A stretch of DNA of 8,524 nt from Bacteroidales bacterium (GCA_004552155.1 SFPF01000096.1:1-8524); one strand, 5' to 3'. Shown: positions 1 to 6,893, numbered from the stretch's first letter. A program made the numbers and translations. The notes: generated by a model not told the origin, from the sequence alone.

Positions 1-31
1 TGAACAATTTTGTTGCTAAAAACTTTTGAAT

Positions 32-58
32 GCCTATAATTAACTGTTAATCATAGGC
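32..58 (-). terminator. Terminator-like hairpin behind the mannanase gene
   Basis: Read on the minus strand, this stretch forms a nearly continuous stem: GCCTAT pairs with ATAGGC and ATTAAC with GTTAAT. The position between them is a G-U pair on the minus strand but an A-C mismatch on the plus strand, which favours a minus-strand transcript. It starts 30 nt after the mannanase stop codon, and about 8 nt later the minus strand has a short T5 run. The T run is weak and displaced, so an intrinsic terminator is likely but not certain. Confidence 0.5.
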
Positions 59-87
59 CTTACAACGATTTTAGCACCCAAATTGAC

Positions 88-1377
88 CTATACGCCTAAT
101 TTTTTTGCCGTTTGCCGGATAAGATTTATGGTCTGGCTGTCCGTATCAAAGACGGAGTACCAACCTTGAGGTTCATGCGGCGGATCGCAAAGGAAATCGT
201 CGCCGGCGGTCCAGCGTTCGGCGCGGGCGCGTCCGCTGCCGCCCCAACCCCAAAAGTTGCAGCCTGCTAACGCGCCGTTTTGGGCGCGGCTGTCCGTAAG
301 GGCTTGGAAGATGCAACCGTAGAAAGCATTTCGGCTGTCGGTCGTCGCTGCGGGTGAATAGGCATTGGCATCACGCGGATAGCCGAACTCTTCAATCACA
401 AAAGGCTTTTGCAGTTTCTGCGCCATACGGTCGTGAGCCGAGATATATTCTTCAGTTTTCAGAAATACGTGCGGCAAGGAAGAATGCAGCGAGCCGCGCT
501 TCGCCCAGCCCCAGTTGGCAGGCCAGATATGCACGGTGATGTAGTCGATGTTCCTGTCGGCATGCACGCGCTCGCAGAGTTGCTCGTCCACGTTGCAGCC
601 GATGATACCTTCGCTGCCTGTCGATACGAGATGGTTTGGGTCAATGCTTTTGATAAGCGCAGCCGCTTCGGACACCCACTTCACAAACGCGCCTCCAAGT
701 TCTTTGGCAAAGGGGCGCGGCTCGTTGCAGAGTTGCCAGGCCATGATGTGCGCGTCGTCCTTATAGGCCTTGCCCGTAAAGCCATTGGTGCGGCCGACAA
801 TTGTTTTCACAAAATCGAAATACAGTTGCTGTGCCTGACGGTCGCGAAAGAATTCGGCGGCATAATCCACGTAGCGCGACCACCCCTCGCCCGATGCGTC
901 GGGCGAATCGCCGTGGCCCGTCTCGCGCAGATAGTAACCGAAACCGCCGCTCCAATCCCACGAATTGGTCAGATAGAGCACGGCGTACATATCCCGCTTT
1001 TCAAGTTCCGCGAGCATACGGTCCAAGCCCGCAAGCAGCGTATCGTTGAGCACACCCGGCTTGGATTGCAGCACGGGCGCGACCGACGTGACATTTGCCG
1101 AACCCGCGTCTGCCCCGACAAGGATGCGCAGATTGTCCACCCCGATATTTTTCAGAGAATCCAGTTCGCGGCAGAGGCGAGGCAGGTCACCGCCCTGCCC
1201 TTCCGAAGCCAAAATTGGCGCGTACCAAAGATTGGTGCCCACAAAATAATAAGGCTGCCGCGCATCTCCTTTATAGAAATGCGTTTCGCGCTGACGGATA
1301 AAATCTTTTGCCGAAGCGTTGGCAAGGAATGGGGACATGAGGAGAAGGAGGAAAAGGAATTTACGAAAGGTGTGCAT
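88..1377 (-). CDS. Secreted GH5 endo-beta-1,4-mannanase
   Basis: This is a 429-residue glycoside hydrolase of family 5, best matching the subfamily 7 beta-mannanases that cut internal beta-1,4 bonds in mannans. Residues 1-23 are a Sec signal peptide (MHTFRKF, a leucine-rich core, then ANASA), probably cleaved by signal peptidase I since no lipobox Cys is present. The catalytic domain fills the rest. WQLCNEP holds the likely acid/base Glu219, VHIWPANWGW (282-291) is typical of the substrate cleft, and FVIEEFG holds the likely nucleophile Glu330. No type IX secretion C-terminal domain or carbohydrate-binding module is visible. An in-frame ATG at 1467 would add 30 residues, but these come from the upstream palindromic repeat and would bury the signal peptide, so I start at 1377. 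The gene lies downstream of the broken porX on the same strand. The family assignment is firm; the exact substrate (mannan, glucomannan or galactomannan) is inference. Confidence 0.88.
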   Translation of the reverse strand: MHTFRKFLFLLLLMSPFLANASAKDFIRQRETHFYKGDARQPYYFVGTNLWYAPILASEGQGGDLPRLCRELDSLKNIGVDNLRILVGADAGSANVTSVAPVLQSKPGVLNDTLLAGLDRMLAELEKRDMYAVLYLTNSWDWSGGFGYYLRETGHGDSPDASGEGWSRYVDYAAEFFRDRQAQQLYFDFVKTIVGRTNGFTGKAYKDDAHIMAWQLCNEPRPFAKELGGAFVKWVSEAAALIKSIDPNHLVSTGSEGIIGCNVDEQLCERVHADRNIDYITVHIWPANWGWAKRGSLHSSLPHVFLKTEEYISAHDRMAQKLQKPFVIEEFGYPRDANAYSPAATTDSRNAFYGCIFQALTDSRAQNGALAGCNFWGWGGSGRARAERWTAGDDFLCDPPHEPQGWYSVFDTDSQTINLIRQTAKKLGV

Positions 1378-1401
1378 ATACAATATTATATATATGGGTT
1401 T

Positions 1402-1513
1402 CAGTAAACAAGTAAACGAGTAGACCAGTAAACAAGACAAGTTACCTTTATAAAATATAGTATGCACGACATCTTTGTCTTGTTTACTCGTTTACTTGTC
1501 TACTCGTCTACTA
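1402..1513. repeat. Octamer-built palindromic repeat, copy 1 (no insert)
   Basis: The left arm (1402-1441) is five consecutive 8-bp units: cagtaaac, aagtaaac, gagtagac, cagtaaac, aagacaag. The right arm (about 1473-1513) reads, on the other strand, tagtagac, gagtagac, aagtaaac, gagtaaac, aagacaaag. The arms therefore form a roughly 40-bp imperfect stem around an AT-rich centre of about 31 nt. The copy fills most of the 152-bp gap between the porX stop and the mannanase start, so it would be transcribed as a long hairpin if the two genes are co-transcribed. Copies 2 and 3 lie at 6894-7086 and 8202-8380. Its function is unknown. Confidence 0.85.
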
Positions 1514-1529
1514 AAAAAGAATCAGAATA

Positions 1530-3022
1530 TCATCTCTTTTTCGGGCGCAGCGACACGAGGGGCACGATCATCTCGTCCATAGATACGCCGCCGTGCTGGA
1601 ATGTGTCTTTATAATACTGCACGTAATAATTATAATTGTTGGGATAAGCGAAGAAGCGGGCACCCGTGGCAAAGATATAGGTTGTGGAAAGGTTGGGCGC
1701 GGGCAACTGTATGGTGCGCGGTTGCTTCACCTCAAACACCTCGCGGGCGTTGTAGTTGAGATTTTTGCCAAGTTTGTAGCGCAGGTTGGTGTTCACGTTC
1801 TTGTCGCCCACCACCTTGGTCGGCTGGTCCACGCGAATGCTGCCGTGGTCGGTTGTGATGAGAATTTCGTAGTCGAGGCGCGCGAGGCGGTCGAAGAGTT
1901 CCTTGATGGGCGTATGCTTGAACCATGAAAGCGTGATGCTGCGGTAGGCCGCCTCATGAAGTTTACCACCAACACATTCAGCGGCGACTGTGTCAACTCG
2001 TTCAGTTGCGCCAGCAGACGGTCGGCGGCGACTGAGTCGTTTAGTTTGTGGTAGGTGAAAGTTTCCTTGCGGCGGAAGCGCGCCAATTGCTCGCGCAGCA
2101 GTGCCTCTTCGTGGAGGTTCTTGCCCTCTTCTTCCTCCTCGTCTACCCAAAGCGCGGGGTACATTTCCTTGATTTGCAAGGGCATCAGTCCCGAGAAGAT
2201 GGCGTTGCGGGCGTATTGCGTGGCGGTAGGCAAAATGCTGAAGTAGACATCTTCGTCGATGTCGAAGTCATCTGCCAGTTCTTGACTCAGCACGCGCCAC
2301 TGGTCGAAGCGGAAGTTATCGAGCACCAGCAGAAACACCTTTTTGCCCGAGGAGAGCAAGGGGAAGACGCGGCGTTTCATCACGTCGGGGCTGAGTATGG
2401 GGCGGCTGTCGGGGGCGGCAATCCATGCGGCGTAGTTCTTTGCGATGAACTTGGCGAAATTTCTGTTGGCATCGGCTTTCTGCATTTGCAGCATCTCGTT
2501 CATCGCGCCGTCGGTCTGAGAAAGTTCCAACTCCCAGTACACCAACTTTTTATAGAGTTCTTTCCAGCCCTCCGCATCAAGGTTTTCCGACATTTGGAGA
2601 TCGATTTTGGAAAACTCCTGCCGGTAGCCCGTCTGCGTGGCTTCCTGCACGATTTCGCGGCGGTGTATGTTTTTCTTGATGCTCAGCAGGATTTGGTTGG
2701 GGTTGACGGGCTTGATGAGGTAGTCGGCGATTTTCGCGCCGATGGCTTGGTCCATAATATTTTCCTCCTCGTTTTTCGTCACCATCACCACGGGCGTATT
2801 CACCCCGCGCTCTTTCAGCTGTGAGAGCGTTTCGAGGCCGCTGAGGCCGGGCATGTTTTCATCGAGAAATATGAGGTCGAAATCTTCTTTCTCGCATAGT
2901 TCGAGCGCGTCCGATCCGTTGGAAGCGGTGGAAACGTCATAGCCTTTCTTTTCGAGGAACAAGATGTGGGCGCGGAGCAAATCAATTTCGTCGTCCACCC
3001 AAAGCAGTCTGCCGTTTGTCAT
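1530..3022 (-). pseudogene. porX: porX response regulator with PglZ-like domain, broken by internal deletion and frameshift
   Basis: PorX is an orphan-type response regulator that, with the sensor kinase PorY, controls the type IX secretion system in Porphyromonas and relatives; its effector domain is an alkaline-phosphatase-superfamily (PglZ) phosphodiesterase. The first part (start 3022) has an intact receiver domain: acidic pair D10/D11, phospho-acceptor Asp54 in IFLDENMPG, T82 and K104. A helical linker follows (about 120-220), then PglZ motifs LVLDNFRFDQW (D235, D240) and PTATQYARNAIFSG. At residue 355 (VVNF) the frame breaks near 1957. The native sequence resumes as EAAYRSITLSWF in another frame and runs to the stop at 1530, including ITTDHGSIRV. 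The two parts give about 355 + 141 residues against about 518 in the family, so roughly 20 residues containing the usual DMLSHARTEM-like motif are gone. The missing length must be 3n+1, about 61 or 64 nt. The first frame would run on to a stop at 1793, giving 409 residues. An assembly error is the main alternative to a true null allele. Confidence 0.85.
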
Positions 3023-3081
3023 TGCGGTATTTTCTAAATTCAAAGGCGAAGTTACGGAAAAAAGGCGCGGCACGCCTTCTT

Positions 3082-3115
3082 CCCATACTTAAAAAAGCCT
3101 ATTATCACGTATGGG
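3082..3115 (-). other. Hairpin in the porX leader
   Basis: CCCATAC (3082-3088) and GTATGGG (3109-3115) are 7-bp inverted repeats around an AT-rich loop. They lie between the minus-strand promoter-like box at 3121-3128 and the porX start at 3022, so a porX leader RNA would carry this stem. It could equally be an operator half-site pair. No function can be assigned from the sequence. Confidence 0.35.
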
Positions 3116-3120
3116 AATTG

Positions 3121-3128
3121 CAAAAGTA
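3121..3128 (-). promoter_or_regulatory. Promoter -7-like box facing porX
   Basis: On the minus strand these bases read TACTTTTG, which fits the Bacteroidota sigma-ABfr -7 consensus TAnnTTTG. It is about 100 nt upstream of the porX ATG. I see no TTTG at the usual spacing for the -33 box; the nearest on this strand (3157-3160) is too far away. The call rests on one box. Confidence 0.4.
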
Positions 3129-3129
3129 G

Positions 3130-3137
3130 TAATTTTG
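3130..3137 (+). promoter_or_regulatory. Promoter -7-like box facing the structured element and the CDF gene
   Basis: TAATTTTG fits TAnnTTTG. The wider 13-mer AGTAATTTTGCAG (3128-3140) occurs again, exactly, at 4901-4913 upstream of the moxR gene, which supports it as a recurring promoter core. It is adjacent to the oppositely oriented box at 3121-3128. A transcript from here would have a leader of roughly 470 nt before the CDF gene and would read through the whole 3217-3586 element. No clear -33 box is seen. Confidence 0.4.
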
Positions 3138-3216
3138 CAGAAGATTTCGTGCTTTTCAAATACAATACCCCGTGCACCGCGGCGCACGCGTTTGCAAGGA
3201 ATTAGTTATTGATTTT

Positions 3217-3381
3217 GACAAAAACCATAAAAACCGCTTGCATCGTTTGAAGCCCAAGGGCACGCCGCAGGGCTTAACGCCGAGTTAGAAAGCCTCTCGG
3301 CTTTCACTCGTCCTTAATCCCTGCGGCTGCGGTCGGTGCCCGCCCGCTTCAAACGACGCAAGCAAAAAACAGGAAAAAGTA
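3217..3381 (-). ncRNA. Candidate structured RNA, left unit
   Basis: Read on the minus strand, a T-rich leader (3381-3364) leads into an 18-bp outer stem (3363-3346 with 3253-3236) that includes one G-U pair. The same position is an A-C mismatch on the plus strand, so the fold is better on the minus strand. Inside are GGGCAC/GTGCCC, CCGCAGGG/CCCTGCGG and an apical stem GAAAGCC/GGCTTTC closed by a GAGA (GNRA) tetraloop. The bulge sequence ACCGACCGCAGCC is shared exactly with the right unit. The stem is followed by GGTTTTTATGG, which could end a transcript. No family is recognised, and expression is inferred from structure only. Confidence 0.45.
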
Positions 3382-3421
3382 TACATTTACTTTTCATTAT
3401 AAAAGCAAAAAAGCAATGCTT

Positions 3422-3586
3422 TACTTTTTCCTGTTTTTTGCTTGTCCTGTGTGGGCGGGCGGGAACCGACCGCAGCCTTAGCGGGAAGGACGCGAAACGG
3501 GAGCCTATAGGCTCACAGGTTCGCGGTCAACCCGGTAAGGCGAGCCGCAGGCCCACACAGGACAAGCGGTTTTAATTGTTTTAGTC
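3422..3586 (+). ncRNA. Candidate structured RNA, right unit
   Basis: On the plus strand a T-rich leader precedes a perfect 17-bp outer stem (3440-3456 with 3551-3567). Inside are CCTTAGCGGG/CCCGGTAAGG (one G-G mismatch), then GACGCGAA/TTCGCGGTC (one bulged G), then the apical palindrome GAGCCTATAGGCTC (3501-3514). The conserved ACCGACCGCAGCC lies at 3465-3477 on the 5' side between the outer and middle stems. The layout equals that of the left unit while most stem bases differ, i.e. changes are compensatory. GGTTTTAATTG follows the stem. It ends 30 nt before the CDF gene, so a role as that gene's leader is possible. Confidence 0.45.
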
Positions 3587-3616
3587 CCATCCTACCTCCT
3601 ACTCAATATTTATATT

Positions 3617-4477
3617 ATGCCAACAACCTCTTCACGCGAACACAGCATCTACCGCATCACGCTCCTTGGCAGCGCGGGCAACGTGCTGCTGCTCATCTTC
3701 AAGTTCGCAGCCGGTATCCTCGGCGGCAGTGCGGCCATGATAGCAGACGCCGTGCATTCGCTTTCCGATTTTGCCACCGACATTGTTGTCCTGCTCTTCG
3801 TGCGCCTTTCCGGCCGTCCCTCCGATAGCGACCACGACTTCGGCCACGGCAAATACGAAACGCTTGCTACCGTTATAGTCGGCCTGATGCTGATGGCGGT
3901 CGGCATCGGCGTGCTGTGGAACGGCGCGGAAGCCATCTACCGAAGCATCAACGGCGAACTCCTGCCGCAACCCGGCAACATCGCGCTCATCGCCGCCCTC
4001 GTGTCAATCGTTGTCAAGGAGTTGCTCTATCAAGCCACCGTTCGCGTGGGACGCTCCACCGGCTCTCAGGCCGTTGTGGCCAACGCGTGGCACCATCGCA
4101 GCGATGCCCTCTCGTCCGTCGGCACTGCCCTCGGCATCGGCGGCGCAATCGTTCTGGGCGAGCACTGGCGCGTGCTCGACCCCATTGCCGCACTGATCGT
4201 CAGCTTCTTTATCATCAAGGTGGCCGAAAAGTCGCTGCCCGAAAAAGAGGAAAACTTTATTATCGACACGATCCTCGAAGAACCCGGCACTTCCGACCCG
4301 CACAACCTGCGCACGCGCCGCATCGGCAGCTATTGCGCCATTGAAGTGCATTTCCGCATGGCGGGCACGACGACCATCAACGATGCCCACGCCGCCACGC
4401 GCCGCATCGAGGACAAGCTCCGCGCCCGCTTCGGTGCGCACACTATAATCAATACGCACGTGGAACCGGTGAAATAG
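3617..4477 (+). CDS. Cation diffusion facilitator (CDF) metal efflux transporter
   Basis: This 286-residue inner-membrane protein belongs to the cation efflux family, which exports divalent metals such as Zn2+, Fe2+, Mn2+ or Co2+ in exchange for protons and works as a dimer. About six hydrophobic segments occupy residues 12-205. The transmembrane-2 metal site is ADAVHSLSD with D44, H47 and D51; HDFGHGKYE (73-81) is the typical loop after it. The transmembrane-5 site is AWHHRSDALSS with H159 and D163, and DPIAALIVS begins the last membrane helix. Residues 210-286 form the cytoplasmic dimerisation domain, with VHFRM and IINTHVEP near the end. The length is usual for the family. No strong ribosome binding site precedes the ATG, as is common in this phylum. 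The gene stands alone and ends before a strong terminator. Family certain, metal not determinable. Confidence 0.93.
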   Translation: MPTTSSREHSIYRITLLGSAGNVLLLIFKFAAGILGGSAAMIADAVHSLSDFATDIVVLLFVRLSGRPSDSDHDFGHGKYETLATVIVGLMLMAVGIGVLWNGAEAIYRSINGELLPQPGNIALIAALVSIVVKELLYQATVRVGRSTGSQAVVANAWHHRSDALSSVGTALGIGGAIVLGEHWRVLDPIAALIVSFFIIKVAEKSLPEKEENFIIDTILEEPGTSDPHNLRTRRIGSYCAIEVHFRMAGTTTINDAHAATRRIEDKLRARFGAHTIINTHVEPVK

Positions 4478-4523
4478 GATTTTCCATCATAAATAATTGC
4501 CCCGCATATAGGGCAGCATCTGC

Positions 4524-4563
4524 TATCTCCGAGTTAGTTTCTACTTTCTCGGAGATATTTTTT
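4524..4563 (+). terminator. Intrinsic terminator of the CDF gene
   Basis: TATCTCCGAG (4524-4533) and CTCGGAGATA (4548-4557) form a perfect 10-bp stem with a 14-nt loop, directly followed by six T residues. It lies about 47 nt after the CDF stop codon. A smaller inverted repeat, TGCCC/GGGCA (about 4499-4515), precedes it. Confidence 0.88.
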
Positions 4564-4611
4564 GCTGTCAGCAAGATATTTTTTTCTATCCTATGAGAAA
4601 AAGTTTGTTAC

Positions 4612-4686
4612 AAAGTTTGTAACATGTATTACAAAGTTTGTAACACGTATTACAAAGTTTGTAACATGTGTTAGAAAGTTTGTAAC
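4612..4686. repeat. Four 21-bp tandem repeats with internal palindromes (operator-like array)
   Basis: AAAGTTTGTAAC starts at 4612, 4633, 4654 and 4675, exactly 21 bp apart; linkers are ATGTATTAC, ACGTATTAC and ATGTGTTAG. Units contain near-perfect dyads, the first being GTTACAAAGTTTGTAAC (8+1+8). A partial unit AAAGTTTGT precedes at 4600. Two helical turns per unit would place sites on one face of the DNA, as in operator or iteron arrays. AGATATTTTTT at 4553 and 4574 (again 21 bp apart) and its inverse at 4687-4697 flank the array. The binding protein is unknown. It lies between the CDF terminator and the bat operon. Confidence 0.85.
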
Positions 4687-4692
4687 AAAAAA

Positions 4693-4706
4693 TATCTGCG
4701 CAGATA
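4693..4706. promoter_or_regulatory. 14-bp perfect palindrome
   Basis: TATCTGCGCAGATA is a perfect palindrome just beyond the 21-bp array, overlapping the inverted AAAAAATATCT flank. It looks like a binding site for a dimeric regulator or a small cruciform. No family-specific operator is recognised. Confidence 0.4.
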
Positions 4707-4902
4707 GTAAAAAATAACAAGGAGAAAGGAAAAATTTTCACGGGAATCGTAAGATTTTGCTTGGGGATAATTCAGACGTTTTGCCGGATCGCAGCCATGA
4801 TGATTTGAAGAATTTGTACGGTTTCGCGCTTTTCTTATATGATAAAAAGGATTTTGGAGCGTGTTTTAGGGAAAATTAAATATAAGAAAGGGCGAAAAGG
4901 AG

Positions 4903-4910
4903 TAATTTTG
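4903..4910 (+). promoter_or_regulatory. Promoter -7-like box for the bat operon
   Basis: TAATTTTG fits the Bacteroidota TAnnTTTG box and lies inside the 13-mer AGTAATTTTGCAG, also found at 3128-3140. It is about 70 nt upstream of the moxR ATG. A TTTG box at the expected -33 position is not evident. The rest of 4707-4981 shows nothing else that I can name. Confidence 0.45.
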
Positions 4911-4982
4911 CAGGTAATTATGCGAGGCATATAGAAGAGCCCCGCAAGGCATGGAATAATCAAACTATACAATATTATAATA

Positions 4983-5981
4983 ATGACTGAAACAACCGAC
5001 ATCAGAGAACTGAACGCCCTGATAGAACGCGAAACGGGCTTCGTCAGCGAACTCACCGACGGCATGGCGCGTACCGTCGTGGGGCAGAAACACCTCGTGC
5101 GCTCACTGCTCATCGCCTTGCTGGCCGATGGACATATCCTGCTTGAAGGTATGCCCGGACTTGCCAAGACACTGGCTATCAAGACCCTGTCGAAACTTAT
5201 TGAAGGAAAGTTTAGCCGCGTGCAGTTCACGCCCGACCTCCTGCCCGCCGACGTGATTGGCACGCTTATTTACAGCCAGCGCACGGAGCAGTTCAACGTG
5301 AAGCACGGCCCGATTTTTGCGAATTTCGTGCTTGCCGACGAAATCAACCGCGCTCCGGCTAAGGTGCAGAGCGCATTGCTCGAAGCCATGCAGGAGCATC
5401 AGGTGACCATCGGCGAAGAAACGTTCCGCCTGCCCGAGCCTTTCCTCGTGCTCGCCACGCAAAATCCCATCGAACAGGAAGGTACGTACGAATTGCCCGA
5501 AGCACAGGTGGACCGTTTCATGATGAAAGTCATCGTGGACTATCCCACGCAGGAGGAAGAAGCACGCATCGTGCGCGCCCACCTCAACGGCGCCATCGCC
5601 AACGAGGTGCAGCCCGTCACCGACGCCTCGCGCATTCTCGATGCCCGCGCCTACGTGAAGCGCGTGTATGTAGACGAACGCATCGAGCGTTACATCACCG
5701 ACCTCGTGCAGGCCACACGCTCGCCCGAACGCTACGGACTGAAAGACATCAAGCCTTACATCGGTTTCGGCGGTTCTCCGCGTGCCTCTATCAACCTTGC
5801 CCTCGCCGCCCGCGCCTGTGCCTTTATCCGCCGCCGCGGCTACGTGATCCCCGAAGACGTGCGCGAGGTGGTGTTCGACGTGCTGCGCCACCGCATCGGC
5901 CTTACCTATGAAGCCGAAGCCGCAGAAGTGAAGGCCGACGACCTTATCGCACAGATTTTGAGCAAGGTGGAAGTGCCTTAA
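4983..5981 (+). CDS. MoxR-family AAA+ ATPase of the aerotolerance (bat) operon
   Basis: This 332-residue cytoplasmic ATPase is thought to act as a chaperone for the VWA-domain proteins encoded with it. Motifs appear in order: Walker A GMPGLAKT (56-63, Lys62), Walker B VLADEINRA (116-124, D119/E120), sensor 1 LATQNP (157-162), and the MoxR signature GFGGSPRASI (261-270) with sensor-2 Arg267. The C-terminal lid (about 245-332) is complete. Length and motif spacing are typical of MoxR proteins. It is the first gene of the operon, with the DUF58 gene 33 nt downstream, and the moxR-DUF58-batA order is that known from Bacteroides. The start ATG at 4983 is preceded only by AT-rich DNA (ACAATATTATAATA), without a Shine-Dalgarno sequence. 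Role in oxygen tolerance follows from the Bacteroides locus, not from this sequence. Confidence 0.94.
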   Translation: MTETTDIRELNALIERETGFVSELTDGMARTVVGQKHLVRSLLIALLADGHILLEGMPGLAKTLAIKTLSKLIEGKFSRVQFTPDLLPADVIGTLIYSQRTEQFNVKHGPIFANFVLADEINRAPAKVQSALLEAMQEHQVTIGEETFRLPEPFLVLATQNPIEQEGTYELPEAQVDRFMMKVIVDYPTQEEEARIVRAHLNGAIANEVQPVTDASRILDARAYVKRVYVDERIERYITDLVQATRSPERYGLKDIKPYIGFGGSPRASINLALAARACAFIRRRGYVIPEDVREVVFDVLRHRIGLTYEAEAAEVKADDLIAQILSKVEVP

Positions 5982-6014
5982 TGAGGTATACTGAATTTCA
6001 TAAAATCCATCCTC

Positions 6015-6881
6015 ATGGAAACCACTGAACTGTTGCGCAAGGTGCGGCGGATAGAAATAAAGACGCGCGCGCTGACCAACAATATCTTTGCCGGCGAGTA
6101 CCACTCGGCGTTCAAAGGGCGCGGTATGTCGTTTGCCGAAGTGCGCGAATACCAGCCCGGCGACGACGTGCGCGACATCGACTGGAACGTGACGGCGCGA
6201 CTCAACCGCCCGCATGTAAAGGTTTTTGAGGAAGAGCGCGAACTCACGGTGATGCTGCTTGTGGACGTGTCGCGAAGCAGCGACTTCGGCACGGCAGAGC
6301 GCACCCAGCGAGAACTATCGGCAGAGATAGCCGCCACCATCGCCTTTTCTGCCATGCAGAACAACGATAAGGTGGGCGTGCTCTTCTTTACCGACCGCCC
6401 CGAACGCTTTATTCCGCCCAAGAAAGGGCGCGGACATATCCTTTACATCATTCGCGAACTGCTTGACTTCGAGCCGCAAGGCAGCCGCACGGACATCGGC
6501 GCTGCGGTGGAATATCTCACGCGCGTGATGACCAAGCGCTGCATCACGTTCCTAATCAGCGACTTCATTGACCGCAGCGACTATTCGCGCCCCATGATGA
6601 TAGCCGCCCGCAAGCACGACCTCGTGGGTATCCGCGTGGCAGACCGCCGCGCCGTGGAACTGCCTGCCGTAGGGCTCATTAAGGTCGAGGACGCAGAGAC
6701 CGGGCACGAGTGCTACATAGATACCGACAGCCGCCGCGTGCGTGAGCAGTACGCCAAAGGCTGGCGGCAGCTACGCGAAAAAGGTGACGAGCAAATGCGC
6801 CGTTGCGGCGTGGACCATACTACCGTGATGACGGACGAGGACTATGTGCGACCGCTCAAAAAACTATTGGGCGGGAGATAA
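6015..6881 (+). CDS. DUF58 / VWA-like protein of the bat operon
   Basis: This 288-residue cytoplasmic protein has the DUF58 signature from GRGMSFAEVREYQPGDD through VRDIDWNVTAR (35-62). A von Willebrand A-like fold follows, with a MIDAS-type metal motif DVSRS (D84, S86, S88) and FLISDFIDRS further on (about residues 179-188). No signal peptide or membrane helix is visible. DUF58 proteins are nearly always encoded beside MoxR ATPases and are presumed partners, and the 33-nt spacing to the upstream gene supports co-transcription. The next gene is separated by 219 nt that are almost filled by palindromic repeat copy 2. The length is typical. The biochemical role of the family is poorly defined. 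Confidence 0.92.
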   Translation: METTELLRKVRRIEIKTRALTNNIFAGEYHSAFKGRGMSFAEVREYQPGDDVRDIDWNVTARLNRPHVKVFEEERELTVMLLVDVSRSSDFGTAERTQRELSAEIAATIAFSAMQNNDKVGVLFFTDRPERFIPPKKGRGHILYIIRELLDFEPQGSRTDIGAAVEYLTRVMTKRCITFLISDFIDRSDYSRPMMIAARKHDLVGIRVADRRAVELPAVGLIKVEDAETGHECYIDTDSRRVREQYAKGWRQLREKGDEQMRRCGVDHTTVMTDEDYVRPLKKLLGGR

Positions 6882-6893
6882 AAACAACTATTT

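Larger units (their letters stand above)
3217..3586. repeat. 370-bp symmetrical element made of two inverted 165-nt units
   Basis: The segment is a large palindrome whose midpoint is the same whether measured from its outer ends (3217/3586) or from its inner arms (3381/3422). The inner arms 3359-3381 and 3422-3444 are perfect 23-bp inverted repeats with the core TTTTTCCTGTTTTTTGC. The outer 19 nt of each end are similar (GGTTTTTATGGTTTTTGTC against GGTTTTAATTGTTTTAGTC). Between these, each unit is a self-complementary hairpin of about 128 nt. No credible protein is encoded and I see no target-site duplication. It resembles a non-autonomous mobile element with structured ends, or a pair of diverging structured RNA genes. 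Confidence 0.85.

Noticed and set aside
409..1407. 332-codon open frame on the plus strand opposite the mannanase
   Set aside because: It is antisense to a gene with clear GH5 catalytic motifs, has no recognisable domain, and runs into the palindromic repeat. It is explained by GC-rich codon use of the real gene.
1793..2150. Treating the two porX frames as two separate functional genes
   Set aside because: The C-terminal frame has no plausible start at the domain boundary, and its upstream part is out-of-frame porX sequence. Together the two frames reconstruct one family-length protein minus about 20 residues.
2048..2824. 258-codon plus-strand frame opposite porX
   Set aside because: Antisense shadow of the receiver/PglZ coding sequence; no recognisable motif.
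3171..3188. Short GC-rich inverted repeat GTGCACCGCGGCGCAC
   Set aside because: A small imperfect palindrome with no T run, no conserved context and no second copy in the window; too weak to annotate.
3336..3575. 79-codon frame inside the 370-bp symmetrical element
   Set aside because: It crosses both structured units, and its sequence is dictated by the inverted repeats; no ribosome binding site or protein-like pattern.
4612..4686. CRISPR array at the 21-bp repeats
   Set aside because: Repeats are contiguous without unique spacers, and no cas gene is present.
5103..6215. 370-codon minus-strand frame opposite moxR and DUF58
   Set aside because: It spans the junction of two well-supported genes in antisense, is rich in His/Gly/Val typical of shadow translation, and has no domain.
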